Source: Actinomadura rifamycini DSM 43936
GTDB lineage: Bacteria; Actinomycetota; Actinomycetes; Streptosporangiales; Streptosporangiaceae
Assembly: GCF_000425065.1 (NCBI RefSeq)
Contig: NZ_AULB01000003.1
Location: forward strand, 186,001-250,000
Length of the DNA stretch: 64,000 nucleotides
Direction of reading: 5' to 3'
A program made the position numbers and the translations under genes. The notes beneath the pieces were generated by a model, which did not search any database, was not told the DNA's origin, and was given only the letters and a program-made list of their open reading frames with translations. Shown here one piece after another: positions 25,801 to 33,579 of the stretch; the stretch's first letter is position 1; every line of letters begins with the position of its first letter.

Positions 25801-26003
25801 TCATCGGCGCGCTGCAGGACGACATGGAGCCGTACGCGATCGACGCGTGCGGCCAGTACGTGAAGCTGCGCCGCTCGTCCGACACGATGCCGTACAACGA
25901 GCCGCCGGTCGTCGTCGCGTACGACGAGCACGAGGAGCGGGTCCGCCGCCTCGCCGCGCAGATCTCCGCCGGGCGCGGAACCGGGGTGAACCCGGCGGGC
26001 TGA
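22869..26003 (+). CDS. SMC/MukB-like coiled-coil ATPase
   Basis: This 1044-residue protein has the SMC five-part plan. The N-terminal half-ATPase has Walker A within AGQGPKDSNGAGKSSFIAAI (about 53-72). A long Glu/Ala/Arg coiled coil covers about 250-455. A hinge-like globular insert at about 456-577 (IAAVGLLDAVELAAGVRDRW to GVVIVGGFPEPVTGR) precedes the returning coiled coil (about 580-720). The C-terminal half-ATPase has Walker B RLCLVLDELGRNLGKEHRKE (about 944) and VIGALQDD after it. Odd points: extra residues in the P-loop (GPKDSNGAGKS), and no LSGG-type signature where expected before Walker B (ANTALMDEKAVKLVCAAALA instead). These mark a divergent MukB/JetC-like branch. It is translated from an ATG that overlaps the upstream stop, with AGGGGGAG 9-16 bases before it. 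Confidence 0.75.
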   Translation: MTAVLEPLVPGPARDAENIVGERTLVAVQAVNISRLSTHPVPTVPGTLIVVAGQGPKDSNGAGKSSFIAAITALLGDEQWRFASGARAVAELLFNAELAAQGDSRWASADHGYIVGVFDHADPPADPPADPPEDTGDGEAEETALTVWLRVNVDAPHLEIRWRRGVHLAAAPSEADRVALADRLWAGLPRSAGRRDLVAKDLGRVLYGGQVRCVSFLSTSVRSKVATNLLSQPLNEISPERIFSAIAALTGLDRELEAERRSRAEEHRERAKAAEATERLAEWEREAAALLKTFDRRDRARADVDAALRHWRTRQARLLADAAAADAALAAEQEALRAEAESLAAAARAAEQEMEQLTGGALDEQVASAESALAELKGRVDRLGADKAVAQDRLEELRRRVAELEERRRDADGRDEAAAREGLAAAETRRDEAQQEFGMARGAVARAERAVAEAEAGASSAPAQIRALAAAGIAAVGLLDAVELAAGVRDRWEAALWPFREAVAVGTDDLDAAAGALKDLPGSMIVPADGDVAAGGEPLDGHPDGVRCALPLAGFFAALEGGAPGGVVIVGGFPEPVTGRVARMQAARAELEAAQEALETARRATSDAAAEVALAGRRLAGARAAAELDDVRSRMAELRAELEELAAGEARLGPRLGAAEQTLRRLQAKADTRALEADRLRSRRDGHDRDRDRVRARSAELADRRAALGVEALEKEWGGSRDGAAEWLSGLTDDEATWTPAEWWHTAEKHLSEALRRVFPDGTSDEDMPEEVRFLLRERTDGEGRRTEREQATFPRLVKAVQAYLRQQEDYERHQRRQIEVQLGARRADLEKAQKGAADAAGAAEAHRTALTAAIRARLQRVSEEFGKLDVDYGGYGATLEFPTPEPPGDPEQEWRWRVVPKWRRSDGQRYVPYNRRANTALMDEKAVKLVCAAALASSGGGRLCLVLDELGRNLGKEHRKEAVALFREIGETHGITVIGALQDDMEPYAIDACGQYVKLRRSSDTMPYNEPPVVVAYDEHEERVRRLAAQISAGRGTGVNPAG

Positions 26004-26034
26004 CCCCGGCATGATGCGGGGCATGCGCACGGAC

Positions 26035-27972
26035 ATGCGTCCCGCCGACGCCCTGCTCGCCGAGGTCGAGCCGCTCGCCCACGCCGAGCGCCGCCGCCGC
26101 GTCGCGGACCTGCGCCGGCTCGCGGGCGGGCGGGACCTCGTCCCGCTGCTCGTCGACCTCGGGCAGCGCGGCCCGTACGAGCGGGGGCTGGCGCTCGCGC
26201 TCGCGGCGGCCGCGCGGGACGAGGCGTCCCGCGAGCACATCGCCGTCACCGCGAGGGTCGGGCCGCTCGGGCTCGCGGGCCCGGCCGTCCGGCTCGCGGT
26301 GCGGTTCGGGGCGGGCGCCGGCGAGCTGCTCGACCTCCTCGCGGACGCCTCCGCGCCCGTCCGGAAGGCCGCCTGGAGCGCCGTCCGCAAGCACCGCCGC
26401 GACGGCCTCGCCGACGCGCTCGTCGACCGGGTCGCCGAGCGGTGGGGCGCCGCGGAGGCCGCGTCGCTCCTCCCCACGTGCCGCCCGGCGGCGGTCGCGT
26501 CCCGCCTGGAGGCGCTCGCGCCCGCCGTCCCGTCCTGGAAGCTCCTCGGCCGCGCGCACCCGGACCTCGTCCTGGACCACGCGGAGCGCGCCCCCTCGCG
26601 GCTGCGGACGCTCGCCCCCGGCCTCGCCGAGGCCGCGCACCGCTCCCCCGCCCGGGTCGTCGCCCTGCTGGAGCACCTGGACGACCTGCCGGCGCCGCTC
26701 GCCGGGAAGGCGGGCGTGCTCATGGACGCCGAGCCCGAGCGGATGCTGCGCGTCCTGCTCGGGCCGCTGCGTCCCCGACTGTGGCTCCTGATCGTGAACC
26801 GGCGCTGCGTCCGGACCCGCCTGCGCCGGTACGGCGACGACGACCTGGCGGCGGTCGCCCGCGCCGTCCACGAGCACGCGGGCGGCGCCCGGGGGCCCGC
26901 CGTGCGGAGCCTGCTGCGGGCCGTCCCGCCCGGCCGCCGCGAGCGCCTCTTCGCCGCCGTCCGCGCCGCGGCCGAGGCCGACGGCGGACGCGCGCACCTG
27001 GACGCGCTGCTCGACCTCCTCCCCCGCCCGCTGCGGGCCCGCGAGGCCCGCCGCAACGCGCCCCGGGGCATCGAGCGCGACCTGCCGCTGTTCGCGCACC
27101 TCCCCTACGCCGAGGCCCGCCCGCTGCTGGAGGGCATGACGCACCGGGAGGACGCCGACGCCCGCGCCCGGGGCGCCGCGCTGCTCATCCGGTGCGCCGA
27201 ACGCGACGGCCGTCCGGAAACCCTCTCCGACGCCCTGCGGTTCCTGCACCGCGTGGACCCGGCGGGCCCGTCCCTCGACACCGTCGCGCTCGCCCTCTAC
27301 GCGCTCCCGGACGCCGCCCTGCGCGCCGAGCACGCGGCCGCCGTCGAGCGCTTCGCCCGCCGCCTCCTCGACGCGCGCGAGGACCCCCGGAACGCCATGC
27401 CCGCCGTCGACCGGCTCGCCGCCGGACTCGTCCGCACGGGCCTCGCCCGGGAGGACCCCGCCGTCCTGGAGCGCGGCCTCGGCCTGCTCCACCGCCGGCC
27501 GGGTTTCGTGGCGCAGCGGCTCGACCACCTCCTGCCGCGCGGCCGCGAGACCTTCCTGAGCGACGCGCTCGCCCCGTACCTCGGCGACCACCGGTTCACG
27601 CTCCTGTTCGCGAACCTCCTGGGGCGCCGCACCGAGGAGGTCCCGTCCCTGCGGCGCGCGCTGGCCCGGACCGTCGACGAGGCCGAAGGGCGAACCCGCG
27701 ACACGGCCATCACCCTCTGGCTCGCCCCGCCGCGCACGCGCGCCGACCGCGTCGCCCGCGTCGTCTCGCGGCACCCGTCCGCCGTCGCCGTCCCGTCCGT
27801 CCTGCACGCCATCGCGACCGAACGCACCGACCTGCTGGACCTCGTCCTCACCCCCGACCTCGACCCCCGCCGCATCCACCCCGCGTGGACCCGCCGCTGG
27901 ACGTCCCGCCAGCGCGACTCCCTCGCCCTCCTGGCCCGCAAGACGGCCCGGGGCGGGGTGCAAAGCGGGTGA
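26035..27972 (+). CDS. HEAT-like helical repeat protein (short paralog)
   Basis: This 645-residue all-helical protein, made of Ala/Leu/Arg helices with HEAT-like periodicity, has no catalytic motif visible. Examples are APVRKAAWSAVRKHRRDGLA and RWGAAEAASLLPTCRPAAVA. It is paralogous to the next gene over almost its full length: both begin with an ADxLLxEVEPL-like block, share AVRKHRRxxLADAL and LGRAHPxxVLDHAE, and contain a TDLLxLVL block near 595-610. The start at 26035 aligns with the paralog; in-frame ATGs at 26011, 26014 and 26023 are alternatives. It begins 31 bp after the SMC-like gene on the same strand, so co-transcription is likely. HEAT repeats usually act as protein or nucleic-acid scaffolds; eukaryotic condensin also has HEAT subunits, but homology is not claimed. 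Confidence 0.7.
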   Translation: MRPADALLAEVEPLAHAERRRRVADLRRLAGGRDLVPLLVDLGQRGPYERGLALALAAAARDEASREHIAVTARVGPLGLAGPAVRLAVRFGAGAGELLDLLADASAPVRKAAWSAVRKHRRDGLADALVDRVAERWGAAEAASLLPTCRPAAVASRLEALAPAVPSWKLLGRAHPDLVLDHAERAPSRLRTLAPGLAEAAHRSPARVVALLEHLDDLPAPLAGKAGVLMDAEPERMLRVLLGPLRPRLWLLIVNRRCVRTRLRRYGDDDLAAVARAVHEHAGGARGPAVRSLLRAVPPGRRERLFAAVRAAAEADGGRAHLDALLDLLPRPLRAREARRNAPRGIERDLPLFAHLPYAEARPLLEGMTHREDADARARGAALLIRCAERDGRPETLSDALRFLHRVDPAGPSLDTVALALYALPDAALRAEHAAAVERFARRLLDAREDPRNAMPAVDRLAAGLVRTGLAREDPAVLERGLGLLHRRPGFVAQRLDHLLPRGRETFLSDALAPYLGDHRFTLLFANLLGRRTEEVPSLRRALARTVDEAEGRTRDTAITLWLAPPRTRADRVARVVSRHPSAVAVPSVLHAIATERTDLLDLVLTPDLDPRRIHPAWTRRWTSRQRDSLALLARKTARGGVQSG

Positions 27973-28003
27973 AAGTGGGCGGGGGATCCGGAAGGATGCC
28001 CGC

Positions 28004-31000
28004 ATGCGTGCCGACGAACTGCTCGATGAGATCGAACCGCTGTCGTATCCCGACCGGGTCCGCCGCCTCGTGCGGCTGCGGGAGTCGGCGGGAGACCCGG
28101 CGCTCGCCGGGCTGCTGGACGAGCTGGGAGGGCGGGGCTGGTACGAGCGGGCGACGGCGCTGTTCGTCGCGTCGGCGGTGCGGGACGAGGCGTCGATCGC
28201 GCACGTGCTGGCCGCGACGCGCGACCCCGACGCGTGGATCTCGCAGCAGGCGGTGCGGCTGTCGGTGCGGTACGCGCCGGGGCCGGAGGCGCTGCTGGAG
28301 AGCCTGCTGGACGCGCCCGCGGCGATCCGCGCGGCGACGTACCGGGCCGTCCGCAAGCACCGGCGGCGCGACCTCGCGGACGCGCTCCTCGGGCCGGTCG
28401 CGGACCGGTGGGGCGAGGACGAGGCGGCGTCGCTGCTGCCCGCGTGCGGCCCGGAGGTCGCGGCGGGACGCCTCAGGGCGCTCGCGCACGCCGTCCCGAA
28501 CCGGCACTCGCTGGGACGGGCGCACCCCGCGGCCGTCCTCGACCACGCCGAGGAGAGCCTGCGGGCGCTGGCGGAGGGCGCGCGGGCGTCCTGGTGGCAG
28601 TGGCACGGGACGGGCGTCGCGGCGGCGGTGGAGCACGACCCGGCACGCGTGGTGGGGCTGCTCGAGGAGTACTGGCACACCGGCGACCTGCCATGGGCGC
28701 TGCTGCCCGGGGTCGGGCGGCTGCTGGACGCGGAGCCGGAGCGGACGCTGCGGCTGCTGCTGGCGGACGGGCGGCGGGCGGGGGCGCTGGTGCGCCGCCG
28801 CGCGGTGCGGGAGCGGATCGTCCGGATCGGCGGGGACGCGCTCGCGGAGGTCGCCCGGGCGGTCCGGGGCGACGAGCACACGCTGCGGCTGCTGCTGAAG
28901 GCGGTGCCGCCGAGCGAGCGGGGCGCGCTGTTCGACACGGCGATGCGCGGCGTCGACCTGACCGCCGCCGTCCTCGGGGACGCGCTGCTGGACGTCCTGC
29001 CGCGGGACGTGCGGGTCCGGGAGGCGCGCCGGATGCTGGGGCTGCGCGCGGTCGCCGACGATCCGGCGCAGGTGCGGCGGGTGACCGCGTTCCTGCCGTT
29101 CGAGGAGGCGCGCCCGGTGCTGGCCGAGCTGATCCGGCGGCCGGACGCCGAGGAGCGCGCGGCGGGGTACGCGCTGCTCGTCCGCTGCGCGGGCCGCGAG
29201 CGGGACCCGGAGGCGCTGGGCGCGCTCCTGGAGTCGTTCGACCGGCTCCGCAACGAGCAGGACCCGGTCCGGCTCAGGGCGCTGGACGCGCTGGCGTCGG
29301 TCCCGGAGGGGCTGCTGCGCGCCGGGCACGCCGAGTCCGTCCGCCGGTTCGCCGAGGACGCGCTGGACGCCCGGGACTGCTCGTACACGACCCGGCAGAA
29401 GCTCGCCCAGATCGCGGTGGCGTTCGCCCGGCAGGGCGCGCTGCGGGACGAGGGCGACCTGGCGGTGTTCGGCGTCGGGCTGCTGGAGCGGGTGGTGGGG
29501 CACGCGGGGTTCGCGCACCTGCCCAGGCTCGACCGGGGGCTGCCGCGCGGGCAGGAGCACCGGCTCGTCGAGCATCTGGCGCCGCTGCTGGAGCGGGACG
29601 CCCGCCGCGACGACCACGCGCTCGCGCTGGCGCTCGTCCGGGCGCTCGGCCGCCGCGCCCACGTGGTGCCGGTGCTGCAGGACGCGCTGGAGAAGGCGCT
29701 CGACGCCACCGACGACCGGACCATCACCGCCGCGATCGCGCTGTGGCTGGAGCCGCCGGGGACGCGCGGCGAGCGGGTCGAGCGGGTGGTGGGCAAGGAC
29801 CCGTCGGCCGTCGCGGTCCCGGCGGTGCTCGCCGCGATCGCGTCCGAGCGCACCGACCTGCTGCACCTGGTGCTGTCCGGGAGCGCGGCCGGGCGGTTCC
29901 AGCGCGACGACGTCGCGTACGTCCCGCGGGCGGAGGGCGCGTGGACGCGGCGCTGGACGGCGCGGCAGCACGCCGCGTACCTGCGGCTGCTGGAGCGGGC
30001 GGCGGGCGACGAGGGCGCCGCGGAGTCCGCGCGGGCCGGGGCGGTCGCGGCGATCGCGGCGGTGCCGGGGACGGGCGCGGAGCGGCTGCGCCCGTACCTG
30101 GAGTCGGACGACGCGCACCTGCGGCGGGCGGCGCTGAGCGCGGCGCCGTGGACGTCGTCGCCGCAGGACGTCCTGCCCGATCTGCTGGCGCGGGCGTCGT
30201 CCGACGACGCGCACGTCGCCGTGTACGCGGCGGGACGGGCGGCGCGGTTCGTCCGGCCGAGCGCGCTGGGGCCGCTGCTGCGGCCGGTGCTGGCGGACGG
30301 CAAGATCACCGCGCGGAAGGAGGCGCTGCGGATCCTGCTGCGGACCCGGGTGCCGGACGCGCTGTCCGTCGCCGCGGAGGCGTGGGACGACCCGCGCCAG
30401 CACCGGGACGTGCGCGCGGCGATCGCGTCGGCGCTCCGCCCGTACATCGCCGACCCGGTCGCGCGGCGCGTCCTGGCGGAGGCGGCGCAGGGGCCGCGGG
30501 ACCTCGCGCGGCAGGTGCTCGGCGGGTGGCCGCACGAGATCGAGGAGCGGTACCGGGCGGAGTACGCGGCGCTGATCGTCCGGGTGGCCGGGTCGGACGA
30601 CCCGGAGGCCGCCGACGGGGCGCTGGAGGTGCTGGGCCGGTGGGCGCCGTGGGCGCCGGAGGTCCCGGGGCTGCTCGCGGGCGTCCTCACCGATCTCGGG
30701 GAGACGCGCCGCTGGCGGGCCGCGATGCTCGCGCTGCTGGGCTGCGTGCGCGAGGGCCTGGGCGCGGACGAGCTGGGCGCCGCCGTCGCGACGCTCGCCG
30801 GGACGGGCGACGGCGCGAACGCCGAGGCCGAGCGCGACCTCCCGGCCGCGCAGCGGCTGGCCGCGCTGGTGTCGGCGATCCGCGGCGGCGCCGCGCGGGA
30901 CCGCGCGGCGAGCGAGCCGGCGCTCGCCGCGGTCGCGGGGCGGCTCCCGGTGCCGCTCGCGCTCGAGCTGTCGGCCGCGACGCTCGACTGGGACGCCGGC

Positions 31001-31351
31001 GAGGACGAGGTGGACGACGCCCTGGACGCGCTCGCCGACGGCTGCGCGGGACTCGGCGCCCTCGCCGCCGCGGCGGTCGCCGAGGCGCTCGCGGGCGGTG
31101 AGGACGACGACCTGCACTACGGCTACGTCGTGCCGGACGTGCCGGACGCCGAGGACGTCCACCCGCACGCCGCCCGGCTCGCGGCGCGGGGCGACCTCGC
31201 CGGCGGCCTGTTCGCGTGCGCGCTCGCCGAGCTGCACGGCGACGAGGCGGGCTGGCCGCGGGAGTGGCGGTCGCTGCTGCGGGAGCTGCGCGCCCACCCG
31301 GAACCGGACGTGGTGTTCACGGCACGGCGGATCCACACGGCCGAGGAGTGA
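28004..31351 (+). CDS. HEAT-like helical repeat protein (long paralog)
   Basis: This 1115-residue helical-repeat protein is paralogous to the preceding gene through about residue 660. It continues with about 450 extra residues of HEAT-like repeats (SDDAHLRRAALSAAPWTSS, DARASSDDAHVAVYAAGRAA-type helices, and ARKEALRILLRTRVPDALS). The C-terminus is acidic (EALAGGEDDDLHYGYVVPDV). ATG start with GGAAGG 8 bases upstream; 31 bp after the preceding gene. No enzymatic motif, signal peptide or membrane segment. It ends the plus-strand gene run that begins with the kleisin-like gene. Function unknown; a large scaffold is the only supportable statement. Confidence 0.75.
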   Translation: MRADELLDEIEPLSYPDRVRRLVRLRESAGDPALAGLLDELGGRGWYERATALFVASAVRDEASIAHVLAATRDPDAWISQQAVRLSVRYAPGPEALLESLLDAPAAIRAATYRAVRKHRRRDLADALLGPVADRWGEDEAASLLPACGPEVAAGRLRALAHAVPNRHSLGRAHPAAVLDHAEESLRALAEGARASWWQWHGTGVAAAVEHDPARVVGLLEEYWHTGDLPWALLPGVGRLLDAEPERTLRLLLADGRRAGALVRRRAVRERIVRIGGDALAEVARAVRGDEHTLRLLLKAVPPSERGALFDTAMRGVDLTAAVLGDALLDVLPRDVRVREARRMLGLRAVADDPAQVRRVTAFLPFEEARPVLAELIRRPDAEERAAGYALLVRCAGRERDPEALGALLESFDRLRNEQDPVRLRALDALASVPEGLLRAGHAESVRRFAEDALDARDCSYTTRQKLAQIAVAFARQGALRDEGDLAVFGVGLLERVVGHAGFAHLPRLDRGLPRGQEHRLVEHLAPLLERDARRDDHALALALVRALGRRAHVVPVLQDALEKALDATDDRTITAAIALWLEPPGTRGERVERVVGKDPSAVAVPAVLAAIASERTDLLHLVLSGSAAGRFQRDDVAYVPRAEGAWTRRWTARQHAAYLRLLERAAGDEGAAESARAGAVAAIAAVPGTGAERLRPYLESDDAHLRRAALSAAPWTSSPQDVLPDLLARASSDDAHVAVYAAGRAARFVRPSALGPLLRPVLADGKITARKEALRILLRTRVPDALSVAAEAWDDPRQHRDVRAAIASALRPYIADPVARRVLAEAAQGPRDLARQVLGGWPHEIEERYRAEYAALIVRVAGSDDPEAADGALEVLGRWAPWAPEVPGLLAGVLTDLGETRRWRAAMLALLGCVREGLGADELGAAVATLAGTGDGANAEAERDLPAAQRLAALVSAIRGGAARDRAASEPALAAVAGRLPVPLALELSAATLDWDAGEDEVDDALDALADGCAGLGALAAAAVAEALAGGEDDDLHYGYVVPDVPDAEDVHPHAARLAARGDLAGGLFACALAELHGDEAGWPREWRSLLRELRAHPEPDVVFTARRIHTAEE

Positions 31352-31438
31352 GGCCGCTCGTACGGCTCGTCCGCCGGCATCCGCGCACGTCCGGCCGGGC
31401 GCCCGCGGAGGCCGGCGAACGCGCCCCACGGAACGATC

Positions 31439-31467
31439 TTGAGGGGGCGCCTAGCAAGCATTAGGTT
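31439..31467 (+). promoter_or_regulatory. Sigma-A-type promoter for the SDR-DUF385 fusion gene
   Basis: TTGAGG (31439-31444) and TAGGTT (31462-31467) are separated by 17 bp, the ideal housekeeping spacing. The ATG at 31474 begins only 6 bases after the -10 box, so the transcript would be leaderless. This separates the fusion gene from the HEAT gene upstream. Confidence 0.6.
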
Positions 31468-31473
31468 GTCGAC

Positions 31474-32997
31474 ATGCGGGTTCTCGTCACAGGCGCCTCC
31501 GGGTTCGTCGGGTCGCACACCGTCCGGGCGCTCCTCGCGCGCGGCCACGCGCCGCGCGCGCTGGTGCGCGATCCGGGGAAGGCGGCACGGGTCCTCGGGG
31601 CGCTCGGCGTCGCCGACGGCGACGTCGAGTTCGTCCGGGGCGACATGCTGGACGCCGGGGCCGTCGCCGAGGCCCTCGAGGGCTGCGACGCCGCGATCCA
31701 CGCGGCCGCCGCGATCGGCGTCACCGGCCACGGCCGCGACGTCGTCGACGCCAACGTCGCCGGGACGCGCAACGTCGTCGGCGGGGCCGTCGCCGCCGGG
31801 CTCGCCCCGGTGATCCACGTGTCCACGATCGGCGTGTTCGTCCCCCCGGCGGGCCCGCTGATCACCGCGGACGCGCCCCTCGCCGGCCCCCGCACCGGCT
31901 ACGGGCGCTCGAAGGTCGCCGCCGAACGCTACGCGCGCGGCCTCCAGGACGACGGCGCGCCCGTCACGATCGTCTACCCGGGCGGCGTGTTCGGCCCCGA
32001 CCAGCCCGTCCTCGACGCCCTGCCGGAGGGGCTCGTGGGGGCCCTGTCGAAGGTCTGGCCGCTGCCGGGCGGCGGCGTCTCCGTGCTGGACGTCCGCGAC
32101 CTCGCCGAGGCCCTCGCCCGCGCCGTCGAGTCCCGGCAGGGCGCGAGCCGCTGGGTGCTGGGCGGCCGCTACCTCACGTGGCCGCGGCTCGCGGCGCTGT
32201 GCGGCGCGCTCACCGGCGTCCGGCCGCGCACCTTCCGCGTGCCGTCCCCGGTGATGCTCGGCCTCGGGTCCGCGCTCGACGCGGCCAAGCGCGTCCGGTC
32301 CTTCGACTACCCGCTGACGCGGGACGCGGCCGAGTTCATGGTGACGCTCGTCCCGACCGACGACCGCCCCGTCCTCGACGCGCTCGGCATCACGCTGCGC
32401 CCCGTGGAGGAGACGGTCGCCGACGGGCTGCGCTGGCTCGCCGCGTCCGGGCACCTGGACGCGCGCCGCGCGGGACGGCTCGCGCCCCCGGCGGCGCACG
32501 TCCCCGCCGCCGAGCGCACCGCCGTCCAGCGGGTGCTGGGCCCCGTCTTCCACCGGGTCTCCGGGTCCGCCTGGTTCGCGAAGGCCGGGCCCCGGATCGT
32601 CCCGCCCGTCGACCGCACCCTCAACCGGCTGACCGGCGGCCGCCTCATGCTCGGGCAGCTCCTCGTGCCCAGCCTGATCCTCACCACCACGGGCGCGGTG
32701 AGCGGCCTGCCCCGCACGACCCCGCTGGCGTGCCTGCCCGAGCGGGACGGGTCGTGGCTCGTCGTCGGCTCCAACTTCGGCCGCGAGAAGCACCCCGCCT
32801 GGACCGGCAACCTCCTCAGGACGCCGGAGGCCGAGGTCCTGTTCCGCGGCCGCGCCGTCCCCGTCAAGGCGCACCTCCTCGACGACGACGAGCGCGCCGA
32901 AGCCTGGCCCCGGCTCGTCCGGGTCTGGCCGGTCTACGACCGCTACGTGGAGCGCACCACCCGGCGGCTCCGCGTCTTCCGCCTCACCCCCCGCTGA
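31474..32997 (+). CDS. SDR epimerase/reductase fused to DUF385 deazaflavin-dependent nitroreductase domain
   Basis: This 507-residue two-domain protein has residues 1 to about 325 as an extended short-chain dehydrogenase: Rossmann motif VTGASGFVGSHT, IHAAAAIGVTG, catalytic STIG and Tyr-Lys in YGRSKVAAE, and VYPGGVFGP. From about 350 the sequence switches to the DUF385/Ddn-type fold (LNRLTGGRLMLGQLLVPSLI, LTTTGAVSGLPRTTPL, SWLVVGSNFGREKHPAWTGN, LRTPEAEVLFRGRAVPVKAH, YDRYVERTTRRLRVFRL), which binds coenzyme F420 or related deazaflavin in mycobacteria. The GSNFGREKHPAW motif is the family hallmark. The protein could reduce a substrate with both NAD(P)H and F420H2, or pass hydride between them (inference). 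No frameshift separates the domains: the frame is continuous. Confidence 0.85.
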   Translation: MRVLVTGASGFVGSHTVRALLARGHAPRALVRDPGKAARVLGALGVADGDVEFVRGDMLDAGAVAEALEGCDAAIHAAAAIGVTGHGRDVVDANVAGTRNVVGGAVAAGLAPVIHVSTIGVFVPPAGPLITADAPLAGPRTGYGRSKVAAERYARGLQDDGAPVTIVYPGGVFGPDQPVLDALPEGLVGALSKVWPLPGGGVSVLDVRDLAEALARAVESRQGASRWVLGGRYLTWPRLAALCGALTGVRPRTFRVPSPVMLGLGSALDAAKRVRSFDYPLTRDAAEFMVTLVPTDDRPVLDALGITLRPVEETVADGLRWLAASGHLDARRAGRLAPPAAHVPAAERTAVQRVLGPVFHRVSGSAWFAKAGPRIVPPVDRTLNRLTGGRLMLGQLLVPSLILTTTGAVSGLPRTTPLACLPERDGSWLVVGSNFGREKHPAWTGNLLRTPEAEVLFRGRAVPVKAHLLDDDERAEAWPRLVRVWPVYDRYVERTTRRLRVFRLTPR

Positions 32998-33001
32998 CCC
33001 G

Positions 33002-33487
33002 TCACGAACCGCGCAGGGACCGGGACAGCCGGCGGCCGAGGAGCAGGTACGCGAGGACGACCCCGGCGACGTTCAGGATCACGTCGTCGATGTCGAAGGC
33101 GCGGCCGACCACGAACGCGCCCTGCACCAGCTCGACCGCGAACGAGAGCAGCGCCGTCAGCACGGCGAGCCGGACCGGGCCGCGCAGCCGCTTGGCGACC
33201 AGCGGCACCAGCACCCCGATGGGGGCGAGCAGGGCGAGGTTGCCGCCGAGCTGGAGCACCGCCTCCTTGGTCGGGCGGTCCAGGTAGAAGCGCAGGGAGT
33301 CGCCGGGCCGGAAGTTCGCCCCGGCCTGCCCCTCGTCGCGCACGGGCGTCAGCGTGAGCCGGAACGCGACGTAGCAGAAGCCGCCGAGCAACACGAGCGC
33401 CGTGACGGCGACGGCGGCGCGCAGCGCGAGGAGGTGCCGGGGGACGCGTTCACCGGGCGGAGCGGGCTGCCACATTTCGACCAACAC
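33002..33487 (-). CDS. VanZ-like membrane protein
   Basis: This 161-residue membrane protein has about four hydrophobic segments (LRAAVAVTALVLLGGFCYVA, LGGNLALLAPIGVLVPLV, VRLAVLTALLSFAVELVQGA, ILNVAGVVLAYLLLG). It has the VanZ hallmark order: GGNLALLAPIGVLVP, then a Glu in SFAVELVQ, then a DIDDVILNVAG block. VanZ homologs are associated with teicoplanin tolerance in enterococci; in actinomycetes their role is unclear. The GTG start at 33487 is preferred because GGAGG lies 9 bases upstream; ATG at 33475 is an alternative. It runs in the same direction as lon but after a strong terminator, so it has its own promoter region. Confidence 0.85.
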   Translation of the reverse strand: MLVEMWQPAPPGERVPRHLLALRAAVAVTALVLLGGFCYVAFRLTLTPVRDEGQAGANFRPGDSLRFYLDRPTKEAVLQLGGNLALLAPIGVLVPLVAKRLRGPVRLAVLTALLSFAVELVQGAFVVGRAFDIDDVILNVAGVVLAYLLLGRRLSRSLRGS

Positions 33488-33535
33488 GGCGCCCCTCCTC
33501 CCCCGCCCGCGCCCCCGCATGCCCGCCGGCGCGAT

Positions 33536-33547
33536 TCGGACGTCCGA
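33536..33547. promoter_or_regulatory. Palindrome upstream of the VanZ-like gene
   Basis: TCGGACGTCCGA is a perfect 12-bp palindrome about 50 bp upstream of the VanZ-like start, flanked by the AT-richer ATT and TAT. It is the only such symmetric element in the promoter region of this gene, hence a candidate operator. Confidence 0.35.
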
Positions 33548-33579
33548 TATGCCCCTCCCGGACCGGACCGCGGGCAGGC

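Noticed and set aside
20098..26003. Direct naming as Wadjet (JetABCD)
   Set aside because: No gene resembling JetD (Toprim/topoisomerase VI-like nuclease) is adjacent, and the ATPase P-loop differs; only a relationship is proposed.
22851..27071. Very long open frames antisense to the SMC-like and HEAT genes
   Set aside because: They are frame shadows of GC-rich coding DNA: products are Arg/Pro/Gly-rich without motifs, while the plus-strand frame has Walker motifs, coiled coil and overlapping starts.
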